Shown here piece after piece: positions 1 through 10,540 of a DNA stretch of 64,000 nucleotides (position 1 is the first letter of the stretch; every line of letters starts with the position of its first letter). The stretch covers positions 14,215,501 through 14,279,500 of the forward strand of contig CM032230.1 in the NCBI GenBank assembly GCA_019009955.1, given 5' to 3'. Under the pieces are notes generated by a model that was not told the DNA's origin, did not search any database, and saw only the letters and a list, made by a program, of their open reading frames with translations. This DNA is from Riptortus pedestris (Eukaryota; Arthropoda; Insecta; Hemiptera; Alydidae). The position numbers were made by a program, and so were the translations under genes.

Positions 1-146
1 ATGTTAATATAGGTAGTATAAGTGTTTTGTAAAGTAGTATTGCGTAAGTCAGTTTGAGTGGTGTATTTTTATTTATTAACGGGTATATTTGTGCTAGTCG
101 TGTGTGTGCTTGTTGCAATTTAATGTGGATATGATGGCGCCATGTA
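1..146. other. Unassigned AT-rich DNA
   Basis: I see no open frame, RNA gene or recognisable repeat here. It adjoins a minus-strand RT fragment and may be part of the same decayed element. Confidence 0.4.
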
Positions 147-322
147 AGTCGTGTGTCAAAATGTACTCCGAGATAGCGGATGCTCTGGTCCTTCGGAGTC
201 CAAGGAATTGAGTGATGGCCTATTTTCAGTTCAGGAAGATCTTCGTTCTTGAAACGACGAAAAGCAAAAATCTTGGCCTGCGTTTTTTCGGGGTTCAACG
301 AGAGCTTCCACTTTGCTGCAAA
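147..322 (-). pseudogene. Non-LTR reverse transcriptase fragment
   Basis: The minus strand reads about 59 codons without a stop, resembling the segment just after the YADD box of Jockey/R1-type reverse transcriptases. It includes KWKLSLNPEKTQAKIF, matching the usual W-x-L-x-x-N-x-x-K-T block, and RYLGVHFDTRL, matching the LGV-x-x-D-x-x-L-x-W block. No catalytic core remains. It is a truncated relic, and its exact clade is uncertain. Confidence 0.75.
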
Positions 323-483
323 CGAAAACTAATAGACTCACCAACCTAAACTTGACCTAATGGTCGTAGTAACCTGAGGACTCAAGACAGACCTTCACTC
401 AAACACTATCGGGCATGCTTTGTAAGCACTGTCACCTACGCAACCACCGCATTGGGTCCGCTATTAAGCTAAGGGTATTTCGC

Positions 484-694
484 AGCATGGAAGAGGGCCA
501 AACGGCTGGCACTGATCAGGCAGGCCTGTCGTAAAGTGTCATACGAGGTTATCCAAATAATAGGTGGTATTGCTCCAATAGATCTGCTGAAAATAGCCGA
601 AAGATGCGCAATTATTGGTGGGACATTACCTCACTCTATCCCGAGAATATGGCGGAAGCTGACAATATTGACCAGGGCGCTAGACATCACTTAA
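484..694 (+). pseudogene. R1/Jockey-like RT C-terminal fragment
   Basis: One frame stays open for about 69 codons, ending in TAA. It reads AWKRAKRLALIRQACRKV followed by SYEVIQIIGGIAPIDLL. This matches the conserved thumb region of R1/Jockey-type reverse transcriptases, where an R-A-Y-R-T-x-S segment is followed by a G-x-P-P-x-D-L-L segment. There is no start codon or catalytic domain. The orientation is opposite to the RT fragment at 147-322, so the two are not simply one broken gene. Confidence 0.65.
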
Positions 695-917
695 ACCTGA
701 TTCTTTTTTTTTCTTTTTTTTTTTAACCTGAGACCCAGATTCTTCATATTTAATAGTAATAATGTGGTGTGACCCACCGGGGGTAAGAAAAGATAGTTCC
801 CCTTCTACTGACCTATAGTTCCATTTTAAGGGGGATGGTGATACCGGGTGGGTTGTGATGGATAGGAAGAAAACGAAATAAGAAAGAATAGGGATACAAG
901 GAGAGGAGATAAGAAGA
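695..917. other. Unassigned, with poly-T tract
   Basis: A T-rich run lies near 704-724. The rest is purine-rich and has no recognisable gene or repeat. Confidence 0.4.
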
Positions 918-1085
918 AAAGTCCGTCACGCAGGACCTGCGCAAGCTAAGAAGATTTCCCACGTGAAGTTTTACAATAGAGAAATTTCACGAGAGCCGAG
1001 GCAGTCAAAGAAACAGCCGAACTATCTTTTGGCGGGAAAGTAACTCTCGTCAGTTAGGCTCCGAGATTAAATTAAAAACAATTCA
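918..1085 (+). mobile_element. TA-core element, 5' fragment
   Basis: The segment opens with AAAAGTCCGTCACGCAGG and then the AGATTTCCCACGTGAAG and TTTTACAATAGAGAAAT blocks shared by the 5' ends of many copies in the window. It loses similarity near 1080. The following 200 bases are AT-rich, and I see nothing supportable in them. Confidence 0.7.
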
Positions 1086-1289
1086 ATCTCAAAAAACAAC
1101 AAGAACACAAAAGATGGACTTGCTGTTAATGATAGCAGTGCTCTGAACACTTATTACACCAACACTAAATAGTACCACAGAATATCCATTATTTGTAAGT
1201 CTTAATACTGCTGTGAATATTAAGTAAACAAATAAAGGGCAAGTCAAATGGTAAGAACCTTCCTGATAGCAAACAGTCTGAGTTCTAAA

Positions 1290-1500
1290 CAATCAGGTTA
1301 GCCAGCTTTTACCGGAAATAAAAGCAATTGCGGAAATATATTTGAATATAAGTTATAAATTTTATTCATATAACTATTTATTATATCTAGTACTGTAATT
1401 AATAATAGACCAGAATAATTTTAATCACAACCATTCCAAATTTAGGAATCCGGGAAGAAAATAGAAAGGGGGGGGGCAAAATACGATTCAGACGGTTATG
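1290..1500 (+). repeat. Type C module, first of two
   Basis: This matches 1725-1950 downstream: GGTTAGCC, a GAATATAA-rich stretch, an ATTTATTATA block and a G-run of eight or more. It is a partial direct duplication of a module found inside some TA-core copies, for example near 35700 and, reversed, near 45400. Confidence 0.5.
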
Positions 1501-1512
1501 AGATTTTCACAT

Positions 1513-2376
1513 GATTAAGGAACAAGCAGGTTTGCCAGCGAAGGTTTACAATAGATAAATAAACATACAGGTAAATATACTAAATATTAGTGAATATTTA
1601 TAAATATATGTAAATATACTTCCGTGAATATTAGTGAATAATTACAAACAGCAATGAGAAATCTTTCAGCGAATTTACAATTTAAGTTAATAGTCCCTAC
1701 AAAGTAATACGGCTGGATTGTAAACAAACAGGTTAGCCAACCTTGTAGCGCAGTATCGATAGATAGACCGGAAAAACAAACAATTAAAGAAATATATCTG
1801 AATATAAAATATCAATTTTATTGGAAACTATTTATTATAGTTAGTGGAGTAATTTGAAATGAATCAAAATAATTTATATCTCAATCACTCAGATTTTTGT
1901 AGTCCAAGAAAAAAAAAGGGGGGGGGGGGGTCAACAGAACGTATTTTTTTTTATATCGTAAAATAAAGCTTTGTTGAAAAAAATATTTTTTATTTAAACT
2001 AATAATGAGGTAGTTCATGAGATAGCAGCTTATTATTAATATTCACCTAGTAGGAGTAGTGGTTTACTGAAAGCGGAACTCATTACAAAAAATACAAATA
2101 TCTCGGTTAATACTCATTATACGGAAAATATGTATAGAACAATATTTATAGTAAATGTAATTTGCAATAAGATTGATTTTATACAACTTTTAGATCCGAC
2201 GTACAGTAACGGAGATATTTCGATTTTTCAAAAATCCTCCCCTCTAAACCCCCCCCTCCCACTGGTCCGATTTTAGCCGTTTACGAACTTGATCTTTCTT
2301 TTTACATAAAACGACTAAATTTCGAGTTTCGTAACGATCTAACAAAAATTGCGACCGCTAGAGCGGTAACAGACAA

Positions 2377-2467
<91 letters not shown>

Positions 2468-2597
2468 TATACAGTTTTGAACGGACCTCATTTTCGTCAT
2501 CTACTAGGTAGGATCGATGGACATTTGAAGAAAATTTTCGAAAATCGCGTCACGAGTACGACCTCAATAGCTGATTTCCCTAGGGGAAATCTGCTAA
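1513..2597 (+). mobile_element. Long TA-core element copy
   Basis: The copy begins with a worn AAGCAGGTTTGCC box and carries the longer 5' modules (types C and B, including GGAGTAGTGGTTTACTGAAAG). It then has the conserved middle and GCGACCGCTAGAGCGGTAACAG, followed by (TA)n at about 2378-2430 and (AG)n at 2431-2463. The usual 3' segment GAACGGACCTCATTTTCGTC ends in GGGGAAATCTGCTAA. The (AG)n next to (TA)n is unusual for this family. Confidence 0.7.
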
Positions 2598-2689
2598 AAA
2601 AGAAGAAAGATGGCCGCTACAGCCAGTAAATAAACCTAGGAAGCCGTTTGTGTGATGTTAAAGGGGGTAAGGGCGCCCAACTATCAAAC

Positions 2690-2765
2690 TAACCTACGCT
2701 AAACTAAAATAAAACTAAACTAAATTAAAACTAGATAAACCTAACTAACTTAACTTAAACTATAG
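2690..2765. repeat. Degenerate (AACTA)n-like low-complexity tract
   Basis: About 75 bases of repeated CTAAACTAAAAT-like pentamers. It lies between a TA-core copy and the 3' side of the minus-strand RT pseudogene, so it may be the simple-repeat tail of that retroelement, whose sense strand runs toward lower coordinates. Confidence 0.5.
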
Positions 2766-2879
2766 TGCTATAGTAAGGGGGTGAAGAGAGGGGGTTAGCC
2801 CTGTTTATGTATTATTGGCCGATCCTAGGGCACTATGAGGATGGATGTCAGCATCTAATGAGATCGATTAGGGGCTCAT

Positions 2880-4262
2880 CGAGACCAACCTGTCACCATC
2901 TCACCGGCTGCTGAGGAGGGGGTATGGAGCGGTAGAGGGGATTATCTGCGTAGTTGAGGGAGTCGAAAAATTTAACATGGCGGCGGAGGTCGTCAGAGAT
3001 GGATTAGCAGGCGGATTCTGCAAGGGATAGGGCGCGGGATGGGTTGAGAGAGGTGCTAACAATAGCCACGTCGTCCGCATACGCGACTACCTCAGTATTG
3101 TGAAACCGTCGACTCAGTACCTTTGCGGTGTACGCCGTGAAGAGGGTAGTAGAAAGGGGGGAACCCTGAGGAACCCCTGCTTTGAGAGGACGGGATGTGG
3201 AGAGGGATTCGCCGACCCTCACTTGGAAGGTTCGGCCGTGAAGGAAGGAAAGGAGCATGGCTAGGAGTTGACTGGGGCAGCCATGCCCACCTAGGGTGAT
3301 GAGGAGTTCGGCGTGGTCGACGGAGTCAAAAGCCTGAGTGCAATCTATTGAAATCATCGCCGTGACGACGTTTCTGCGGAGGTTGGTGGCAGTGTTAGCG
3401 TATAGGCGGGCAAGAGGGTGAAGGGTGCTGTGCTGGGAACGGAAGCCGGACTGCTCGTTCGGGATGAGGGATTTCTCCTCGCAGAAATCTACAAGATACC
3501 TGAGGATTATACGCTCTAGTATCTTGGAGATATGTGGGAGGAGAACGATGGGACGATCGTGATCGGGAGAGGATCCATTTTTGGAGAATTTAAGGAGAGG
3601 GACGACTATTGCGTGCTTCCAGATGGTGGGGAAGTGGCGGAGGCGGAGGCAGGAGTTTAGGAGGTGATTGAGATAGGTTAGAGACTTCCATGGAAGCTGA
3701 CGGAGCAACACGTTCGGCACCTTGTCCAGCCCAGGGGATTTTCCTCCCTTGGTCCGGCTCAGTATGGCAGAGAGCTGCTTAGGGGAGGAGAACGTGAAAT
3801 TATCATCGCTCTCCGCCTTAGGCACCTCCTCAGTCTGACGTAGCCTAGCCTGATCTGCTGCGGTCATATGTGCCGCCAACATTTCAGCCTGGTCTGTGGG
3901 ACTCATCACACCCCTGCCGGTTTGGAGAAGAACAGATCGCCTTTTGGTTACTCTGGTCTTCACCAACCGCCAGAGCTTGAGGTGGTCACCGTGTGTCTGG
4001 CTGAGGGTTTCGTGCCACTCCGCATCTTCCACTGTCACATAAGGTTGCGGGTCTGGGCAGTGAGGTTATTAAGGACGGGACGTAGGGCGGGGTTCCTGGT
4101 GCGATACCAGGAATTTTTAATGGTATTCCTCTGCCTGATTAGCTGACGGGGAGGGATGACGGGGAGGAGGTTTGAGTCCTGGGGGTCTTCTGACAGTCTT
4201 TGGGGTCGCCTGGTCCGCAGCCTCCAAGATGACGTTGGTGAACTCGTCCACCAAAAAGCAAC
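2880..4262 (-). pseudogene. Jockey/R1-type retrotransposon: end of EN and RT
   Basis: Minus-strand remains of a non-LTR retrotransposon ORF2. The first part (near 4260-4150) reads DEFTNVILEAADQATPKTV, typical of the end of the endonuclease. A shift leads to an Arg/Leu-rich linker (about 4140-4035), and a second shift leads to a 344-codon RT frame at 3004-4038. That frame shows SPGLDKVPNVLLRQLP, DCTQAFDSVDHAE, AGVPQGSPLSTTLF and the catalytic AYADDVAI. The frame stops soon after YADD, and the thumb and C-terminus are lost. The endonuclease N-terminus and ORF1 are also missing. With two frameshifts and both ends gone, it is inactive. The clade (Jockey or R1) is an estimate. Confidence 0.85.
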
Positions 4263-4329
4263 TATATAAATACGCAATTGTTGAATGGGAGAGAAGAAAT
4301 GGCAGACAACAGAGGTACTTCCCATGTGT

Positions 4330-4630
4330 GACTTGCTTGCAATTGGCTAACCACTGACTATTTGTCAACTCAAATGTTAAATGGAACTTCGCAAGTTACT
4401 TATACAAATTAAAAAGCGAAATAGACCAACATGTAGGAGCACGGCCATTGCAGGAGCGAAGATGTACTCATCAGTAGTCCAAATTATGATTCGACAAGAA
4501 CCAAGATGCGAGCAGATTACGATTACTCATCCTTACCAGCGGATATGGCTAGCTCTCCAGAAAACATCAATGCATTAAAACCCCTCATACAACACCGGAG
4601 TAAGATGTCTCCATAACAATAGGAATAGGG
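4330..4630. other. Unassigned stretch
   Basis: Short open frames on both strands resemble nothing I know. I see no repeat or RNA signal. Confidence 0.35.
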
Positions 4631-4633
4631 GCA

Positions 4634-5120
4634 AATGTATTTTTATTTATTTATTTAAATGAGTTCCGCAACACCGGCGATTTACTCATAATTAAATCGT
4701 GCATGCAAAAAAAAAAAAAAAATAGCAAAAAAAATAGAGGGAAACGTAAAAGGAGTGAACAAAGGTGGTTTTTGATGGGTTCATTGGAATACCATTTTTA
4801 TAAGAATCAAATAGTATTGTATGGAAACATCAAGATGGTGAAAATAATATAAATGAAAATATAAGATTGACTGGGGGGGGGGAGAAATAAATAATTATAA
4901 TAATAATAAAATAAGGAGAAGAGAAAAGCAAAGAAATAAATAAATTAAAAAAAAATAAGAGAAAACAAAAAAAAAAAAAATGAATAAATAAAAGAAAAAG
5001 GGGAAAGGGAAACTAAAAAATAAAATAATATATTGAAATAATAATAAATAAAATTAATGTTTATACACCCTGCTAATGTAAGGAAGAAGTAAGGAGTAGT
5101 GTGTGTGTGGAAATTGTAGA
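4634..5120 (-). other. Probable 3' UTR and tail of the I-like element
   Basis: Read on the minus strand, this follows the ORF2 stop at 5121. It is T-rich in the sense direction, with long A-runs on the plus strand near 4700, 4945 and 4965. It appears to end with GCCGGTGTTGCGGAACTCAT and then a short AAATAAATAAATAAA tail near 4640-4662. A tetranucleotide tail of this form is common at 3' ends of I/Outcast-like elements. The exact 3' boundary is an inference. Confidence 0.5.
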
Positions 5121-8100
5121 TTATAGTGTGTTGTATATATTAATGTCTTTTAGGTGTTTAATGATTGAGTCTAGGTAATTACTGTTATCGGTCAAAAGTT
5201 CCTGTAAGTCATGTGGAATATCTAAATTGTCTCTTAGTCGACAGTTAGTCAATATGTGATTTACAGTTAATGTTTCGTTACAATGTCTACAAGTCGGTGT
5301 GTCCTTGTTTGTCATTAAGTGTCCGTGGGTCAGCAAGGAATGGCCAATGCGTAGTCGGGTAAGCACAACTTCCTCTCTTCGTGTGCTCCTGTTACTTGAT
5401 GGCCATTCCTTAACTGTTTGTTTTATTTGTCTTAGTTTATTGTCGTTTGTGTTATCCCAAGATTGCTGCCACTGCTGTTGTAGTGCCTTAATGCATTCGG
5501 CTAGTACGTCTTGGTGGTCTGTACAGTTTATGTCTATATCCGGTTTGTTTACAGTACACTTTGCTAATCTGTCGATGTCTGTACTTTCCTTAATGTCTGT
5601 ATGTCCAGGTAACCATAAAAGACTAATGTGTGTGTTGCTAGAGTTTAATCGGTGAAATTGTTCAAAAATTTTGATAGCCAAAGGGTTTGTCGAGTAAATG
5701 TTGTTGAGTGTATGTAGTGAGCTTAATGAATCTGTGCACAGTACTATTTCACTTTGGCAGCTTTGGACTCTTGACAAGGCTAATAGGATGGCCTGCAGCT
5801 CAGCTGTATAAGAGCTAGATACAGGCGTCAATTTTAGCTGGTAATTATTGGGACCAACTATCGCAGCAGAACCTGTACCACTTGCTGTCTTAGAGCCATC
5901 AGTATAAGCAAAGACACTATTAGCCTTGTCCCCCAATACTGACCTAAAATAGGCACTGTACATGTGTTGTGATGTTGGGTTGGATTTTTTAAACTTGCCT
6001 AAAGATGTGTCCATTGTAAAATTTTGAATACGCCAAGGAGGATATGGAAGTAACTGGAGAGTGTATATGTCCGTGTTTGCTAATGGTATTTGTGTAGTGT
6101 AAAATGTATATCTTATGGAAAGTGGTCTCGGTCTAGTTCGGTAAACCAAATACTTATTATAATATGTATTATGTAGGACTGACGTTGAGCATGGAGTATT
6201 TAAGAATTTAGATTTTAGGACATATTTTATACATAGTTTCTTCCTCCTAAGATCTAAGGGTGGTTCGCCAGCCTCCACATAAATGCTGTTTACCGGACTT
6301 GACCTAAATGCCCCTGTAGCCAGGCGAAGACCTGTGTTGTGGACAGTATCTAACATTTTTAGAACTCTGGGACGGGCCGATGAATATGCTATGCAGCCAT
6401 AATCCAGTAAAGACCTGGTGTAGGCACGATAGAGTTTTAGCATAGAGCATCTGTCCGCACCCCACTTAGTATTGCTTACAACTCTTAAAAGATTCAAGGA
6501 TTTCTTGCATCTTGTAAGAAGATCTTTAATGTGGGGTATCCAGGTTAATTTTTTATCAAATGTTAGACCTAAAATTTTAATGCTATCCACATTTAGAATA
6601 GGTGCATTATAGATGGTAAAATTAGGAGCTGGGGAATTTCTTCTTTTAGTAAATATTATACTCTTAGATTTCCCAGATGAAAACTTCATCCCAGTGTGAG
6701 ATGACCAGCTCTCTAAATTTACTATCGTCTGTTGTACAATGGAACATGATTGGTCATAGGAACAAGAACAATGGTAAATAAACAAATCGTCAGCATACAG
6801 GCAGTATTTTACTGTTGGTGGAATATATTCATGAATGGAGTTCATGGCAATGTTAAAGAGGGTAGTGCTCAGTACACCCCCTTGAGGTACTCCGTTTTCT
6901 TGTAGGAACCTATCAGAAAGAGTTGTTCCAATCCTGACTCTGAAATGTCTATTTCTTAAATAATTTTTAATGAAATTAAAAATATTTCCTTCAATTCCCC
7001 AGTCCAGTAAGGTTGTAAGAATTTTTCGACGCCAAACTGTATCATAAGCCTTTTCTATGTCCAAGGCCACTGCTATTATTAACTCTCTATTTAAGAAAGC
7101 ATTGAGGATATCATTCTCCAGCTTTGTCAGATGATGCATGGTTGAATGGCGTTCTCTAAAGCCACATTGAAATGGAGACAACAATTCGGAATGATCTAAG
7201 AACCAGTGTAGACGTTTATTCAAAATTTTTTCAAGCAGCTTACAAAGACAGCTGGTCAACGAAATAGGTCGATAATTGGATGCAATCGTTTTATCCTTGC
7301 CAACCTTAAGGACTGGAATAACAATGGATTCATTCCAAGAGTCAGGATATAGCCCATTCTCATAAATTTTATTATAATACCTCACAAGATGGTTAAGGGC
7401 AGAGTCGGGTAATTCTTTTAACATTTTGTAACTTATTCCGTCTTGTCCTGGCGTGGAGTCTCGTGTGTTCGTAAGTGCGAGTTTCAGTTCTTTAAGAGTA
7501 ATTAGGTCATTGAGAGGATTGTCAGACGTATTACTAATTGGCAGGGGTACTGACTCTATTAAATTTTTATATTCGAGAAATTGAGGAGAGTAATTTTCAG
7601 AGCTAGAAATTTTGAAGAAATGTGTGGCTAAAAGGTTACAAAGATGAGGAGTGTCCGTGATTGTGGTACCATTATCTTTTAAACCTGTCACCGGTGGTCT
7701 GTAATTCCTGTGTAAGATCTTGTTTATGTTCGTCCATAAAGTAGTCGTCGTAGTATTACTGTTAATGTTAGACAAAAATTCTGTCCATGTTTTCTTTTTA
7801 CTAGTTTTAATTACCCACTGCGCCCTTGCCTTATGTTTTTTATAATTTATGAGGTTAGTTTCTGATGGGTTCCTAGAGAAGATACGAAGTGCTTTCTTTC
7901 TCTCAGTTGTTGCTTTTTTACATTCCTCATTCCACCAAGGGGCCGGTGTTTTCTTATAACTGGTACTTGTTTTGGGAATACTACTGTCAGCAGCACGAAC
8001 TATAATGTTACAAAATTCGTCCATGTTAGTCACGTCGGAAGTCAAGTGTTCACTGATTGATCTCTGAAATAAGTCCCAGTTCGCTTTTCTTAAGTTATAT

Positions 8101-8775
8101 CTTCTACAAACTCTAAACTGAGGCTTTGGATTTTTCTTTAGAGAAATGACAATCGGGATATGATCACTTCCGTAGGAGTCGTCGCAGACCGTCCATGAAA
8201 ATCGAGTGAAAATGTTAGGCGTGCATGCGGATATGTCTATGTGTGACAGTGTTCCTGTACGAGGGCATAAATGAGTTGGTTAAGTTGTGTTTAGAGGAAT
8301 CAGATCGAATTTGTCTAGGATTGTCTGTAACTGTTGTCCTCTATTGTTGTATTGGGATGCTCCCCACATTGGGCTCAAGGCGTTAACGTCAGATAATAGT
8401 AAGATTGGAGTTGGTAGTTGAGTTATCAAGTCGTGAAGTGCAGGAACGTCAATCGGCTCCCTTGGTGGGAGGTAAAGTGAACATACTGTCATACGAATGC
8501 ATTCTAACAGCAACTGCTTCAACTGTAGTGCGTATTGCTATCATGCTGCTATGAATAGTGTCCCTAACTAAGATAGCAACACCACCCGAAGCTTTTCCTC
8601 CATGACAGTAGTCCCGTCTGTACATATTATACCTGTACAGTGACGCTTGTTTATTGGGAAGTAAGTGTGTTTCTTGGAGAGCAATGATGTTAGCAACATG
8701 TCTATCCAACAAACACTTCAAGTCATGTAAGTGTCTATGAAAGCCATTCATATTCCATTGTATAATACTTTCCAT
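5121..8775 (-). pseudogene. I-like retrotransposon ORF2 (EN-RT-RNase H)
   Basis: A near-complete ORF2 polyprotein for target-primed reverse transcription. It starts with MESIIQWNMNGFHRHL, the usual first strand of the apurinic-type endonuclease, with LQETHLL following. Near 8490 the frame changes within EN (from AVAVRM to TVCSLYLPP), and one in-frame TAA lies at 8280-8282. From 8045 a 974-codon frame is intact. RT motifs in it include ALDIEKAYDTVW (about residues 327-338), GVPQGGVLSTTLF and YADD (417-420). RNase H shows its acidic set: D716 in YTDGS, E749 in TAEL, D772 in TDS and D825. A C-terminal Cys-His zinc motif (CRHC ... H ... C) closes it. Two lesions make it a recent pseudogene. The RNase H places it in the I group rather than Jockey proper. 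Confidence 0.93.
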
Positions 8776-8789
8776 AAGAATATTTTAGT

Positions 8790-10163
8790 TTAGTGTGAAG
8801 ATGTTTTTGGTATTTTACCTTTTACGTGTTTAGGTTTAATAGACTCTTTAGCAGGGGTATTTTTTCGTTTAGATAATTTAGTGTTTAAATTAGGGCAAGA
8901 TTTACCTGATGTTTCCATACTACTTAATTTTGTTTTTGAATGTTCGGCGCATTGCTCGTCATTCTCAGGTTTTACAGACTGCCGAGTTTGGATTTTTTTT
9001 GCTATTTCCTTTTTTGGCAACACTACATTTCCTTTCTCTTCAGACTTCTCTTCGTACACTTGAGATTCTTCATCTTTTCGTGGATGACTACATTCGGGAT
9101 CTGGCGTAAGTATCAAATTGCCTTCATCCAAGGTTATTTTCATATTGGGAGCAATATATTCACTCGAAATGCTTGCTTGACTACTTTGAGGCAGGGGCTC
9201 TTTTAATACATAATTGCACAAACGTTCCAAAATATTTTCTATTTTAATCATTTTTTCGGACAGCCTTCTGCAATTCGTGCAATTCTTCTCATCATTTTCC
9301 CTTGCTACGGTTGAATATAGTGGCTTATTGGCGTCCTTCTTGTTTACAGCGAACTTCTGTTTTGCTTCATTGTATGAAATGTTTTCATTTGTCATTTCTT
9401 TTAAAACTTGGACTTCTTTTTCATACGGTTGACACCCTTTGCCCCAAGTAACATGATCTCCACCGCATTGACAACATTTTAGTTGAACTTTACAGTCTCC
9501 GTCATGCCTTGATTCACTGCACATTTTGCATCTAGGTGGTTGCTTGCAGGATTGGGTAGCGTGAAATAATTGCCAACAATTGAAACAACGCAGTGGTAAT
9601 GGAACATAGGGCCTTACGGGTACTGACATATATCCCACTTTTATTTTTTGTGGCAGAATGAGCTCATTGAAGGTAGCAACGAACATTGTTCTCTGCGGCT
9701 TCTTTCTTGTTTGAAACCTTCGGAGATGAACAACATTCTGAGTTCTTAGTTCTTCCAGAATTTCTTTGTTCTCCAGTTCATTGATTTCTGGACACGTAAA
9801 AATCCCTTTACGAAAGTTCAAAGACTTGTGTGGAAAAACAACGATACTATGCTCGTAAAAAGTGTTTTGTTTTAGTAAGATATCACAAGTCTGTTTGTTG
9901 GGACAGGTTATCAATAGTGCCCCACTATTTCTCATTTTCTTGACTTGAATATCTTTTCCAAATTGAGTAATCCATCTTTGAATGAGAAAAGGATTCATTC
10001 TATTGAATGAAACATCTTCACTGTCCATCTTTATAACAATGTGTCGTAGGTTAGGTAACGAAAAAGAGTTCCAATCTTCCGATTTGTTCGATTTAAGAGT
10101 CATGGTGGGAGTTTCTTTGTTACCCAGGCTTGTAGAGTGACTAAAGCTCTCTGTTTCTTCCAT
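8790..10163 (-). CDS. I-like retrotransposon ORF1 (gag-like protein)
   Basis: An uninterrupted 457-codon frame that ends 14 bases before ORF2 begins, the standard ORF1-ORF2 order of I/Jockey elements. The protein is a nucleic-acid chaperone that packages the element RNA. Residues about 35-185 match the divergent RRM-like/PRE_C2HC region of such Gag proteins. Three zinc knuckles follow: CX2CX4HX4C at about 193-206, CX2CX4HX3C at 212-224 and CX2CX3HX6C at 231-244. A Lys/Glu/Ser-rich tail completes it. The start was taken as the first ATG of the frame, with no stop just upstream to decide otherwise. The intact frame beside a twice-broken ORF2 suggests recent decay. Confidence 0.93.
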   Translation of the reverse strand: MEETESFSHSTSLGNKETPTMTLKSNKSEDWNSFSLPNLRHIVIKMDSEDVSFNRMNPFLIQRWITQFGKDIQVKKMRNSGALLITCPNKQTCDILLKQNTFYEHSIVVFPHKSLNFRKGIFTCPEINELENKEILEELRTQNVVHLRRFQTRKKPQRTMFVATFNELILPQKIKVGYMSVPVRPYVPLPLRCFNCWQLFHATQSCKQPPRCKMCSESRHDGDCKVQLKCCQCGGDHVTWGKGCQPYEKEVQVLKEMTNENISYNEAKQKFAVNKKDANKPLYSTVARENDEKNCTNCRRLSEKMIKIENILERLCNYVLKEPLPQSSQASISSEYIAPNMKITLDEGNLILTPDPECSHPRKDEESQVYEEKSEEKGNVVLPKKEIAKKIQTRQSVKPENDEQCAEHSKTKLSSMETSGKSCPNLNTKLSKRKNTPAKESIKPKHVKGKIPKTSSH

Positions 10164-10540
10164 CTTCTTGATGGAGTAATCTTGAATTCTGCTATATTTT
10201 TTAATTTAGCAAACGACAATATTTTTATACGTGTTTTTCGGAGAAAATGTAAAATAAGTCAATATAATATAATATTATTGGTTCTCTTTGATATTTGAAG
10301 ATCCAAACTGATTTCAATCTCTCAACCCTGTCCTTGCTGCCCTGTTTCTTCCTTTAGGTACGCCATTCAACACCTCCACCTGTAACGAACCCTTGTCGTA
10401 GTTTTCCGCCACCTGGTGCTTCTACATTTCACTTCCCTTGCTATTGTATTGAAATGCTCCTTGACCATGGTATCCTACTGAGGCAAGTAGGTAAGTTAAA
10501 ACAGGTAAAAAAAAAATAAAATGGTATAGTATTGGTATTT
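10164..10540 (-). other. Probable 5' UTR of the I-like element, boundary unknown
   Basis: The stretch lies upstream of ORF1 on the minus strand. A GC-richer part with CACCAGGTGGCGGAAAACTA (sense) near 10405-10430 could belong to the internal promoter region. I cannot place the 5' end. The next recognisable sequence is an RTE-like fragment on the other strand from 10541. Confidence 0.35.

Noticed and set aside
2690..2765. Telomeric repeat block
   Set aside because: The units are AACTA-like and irregular, not the insect TTAGG repeat.
8881..9432. Plus-strand Phe-rich small frames
   Set aside because: They are antisense to the intact retrotransposon ORF1.
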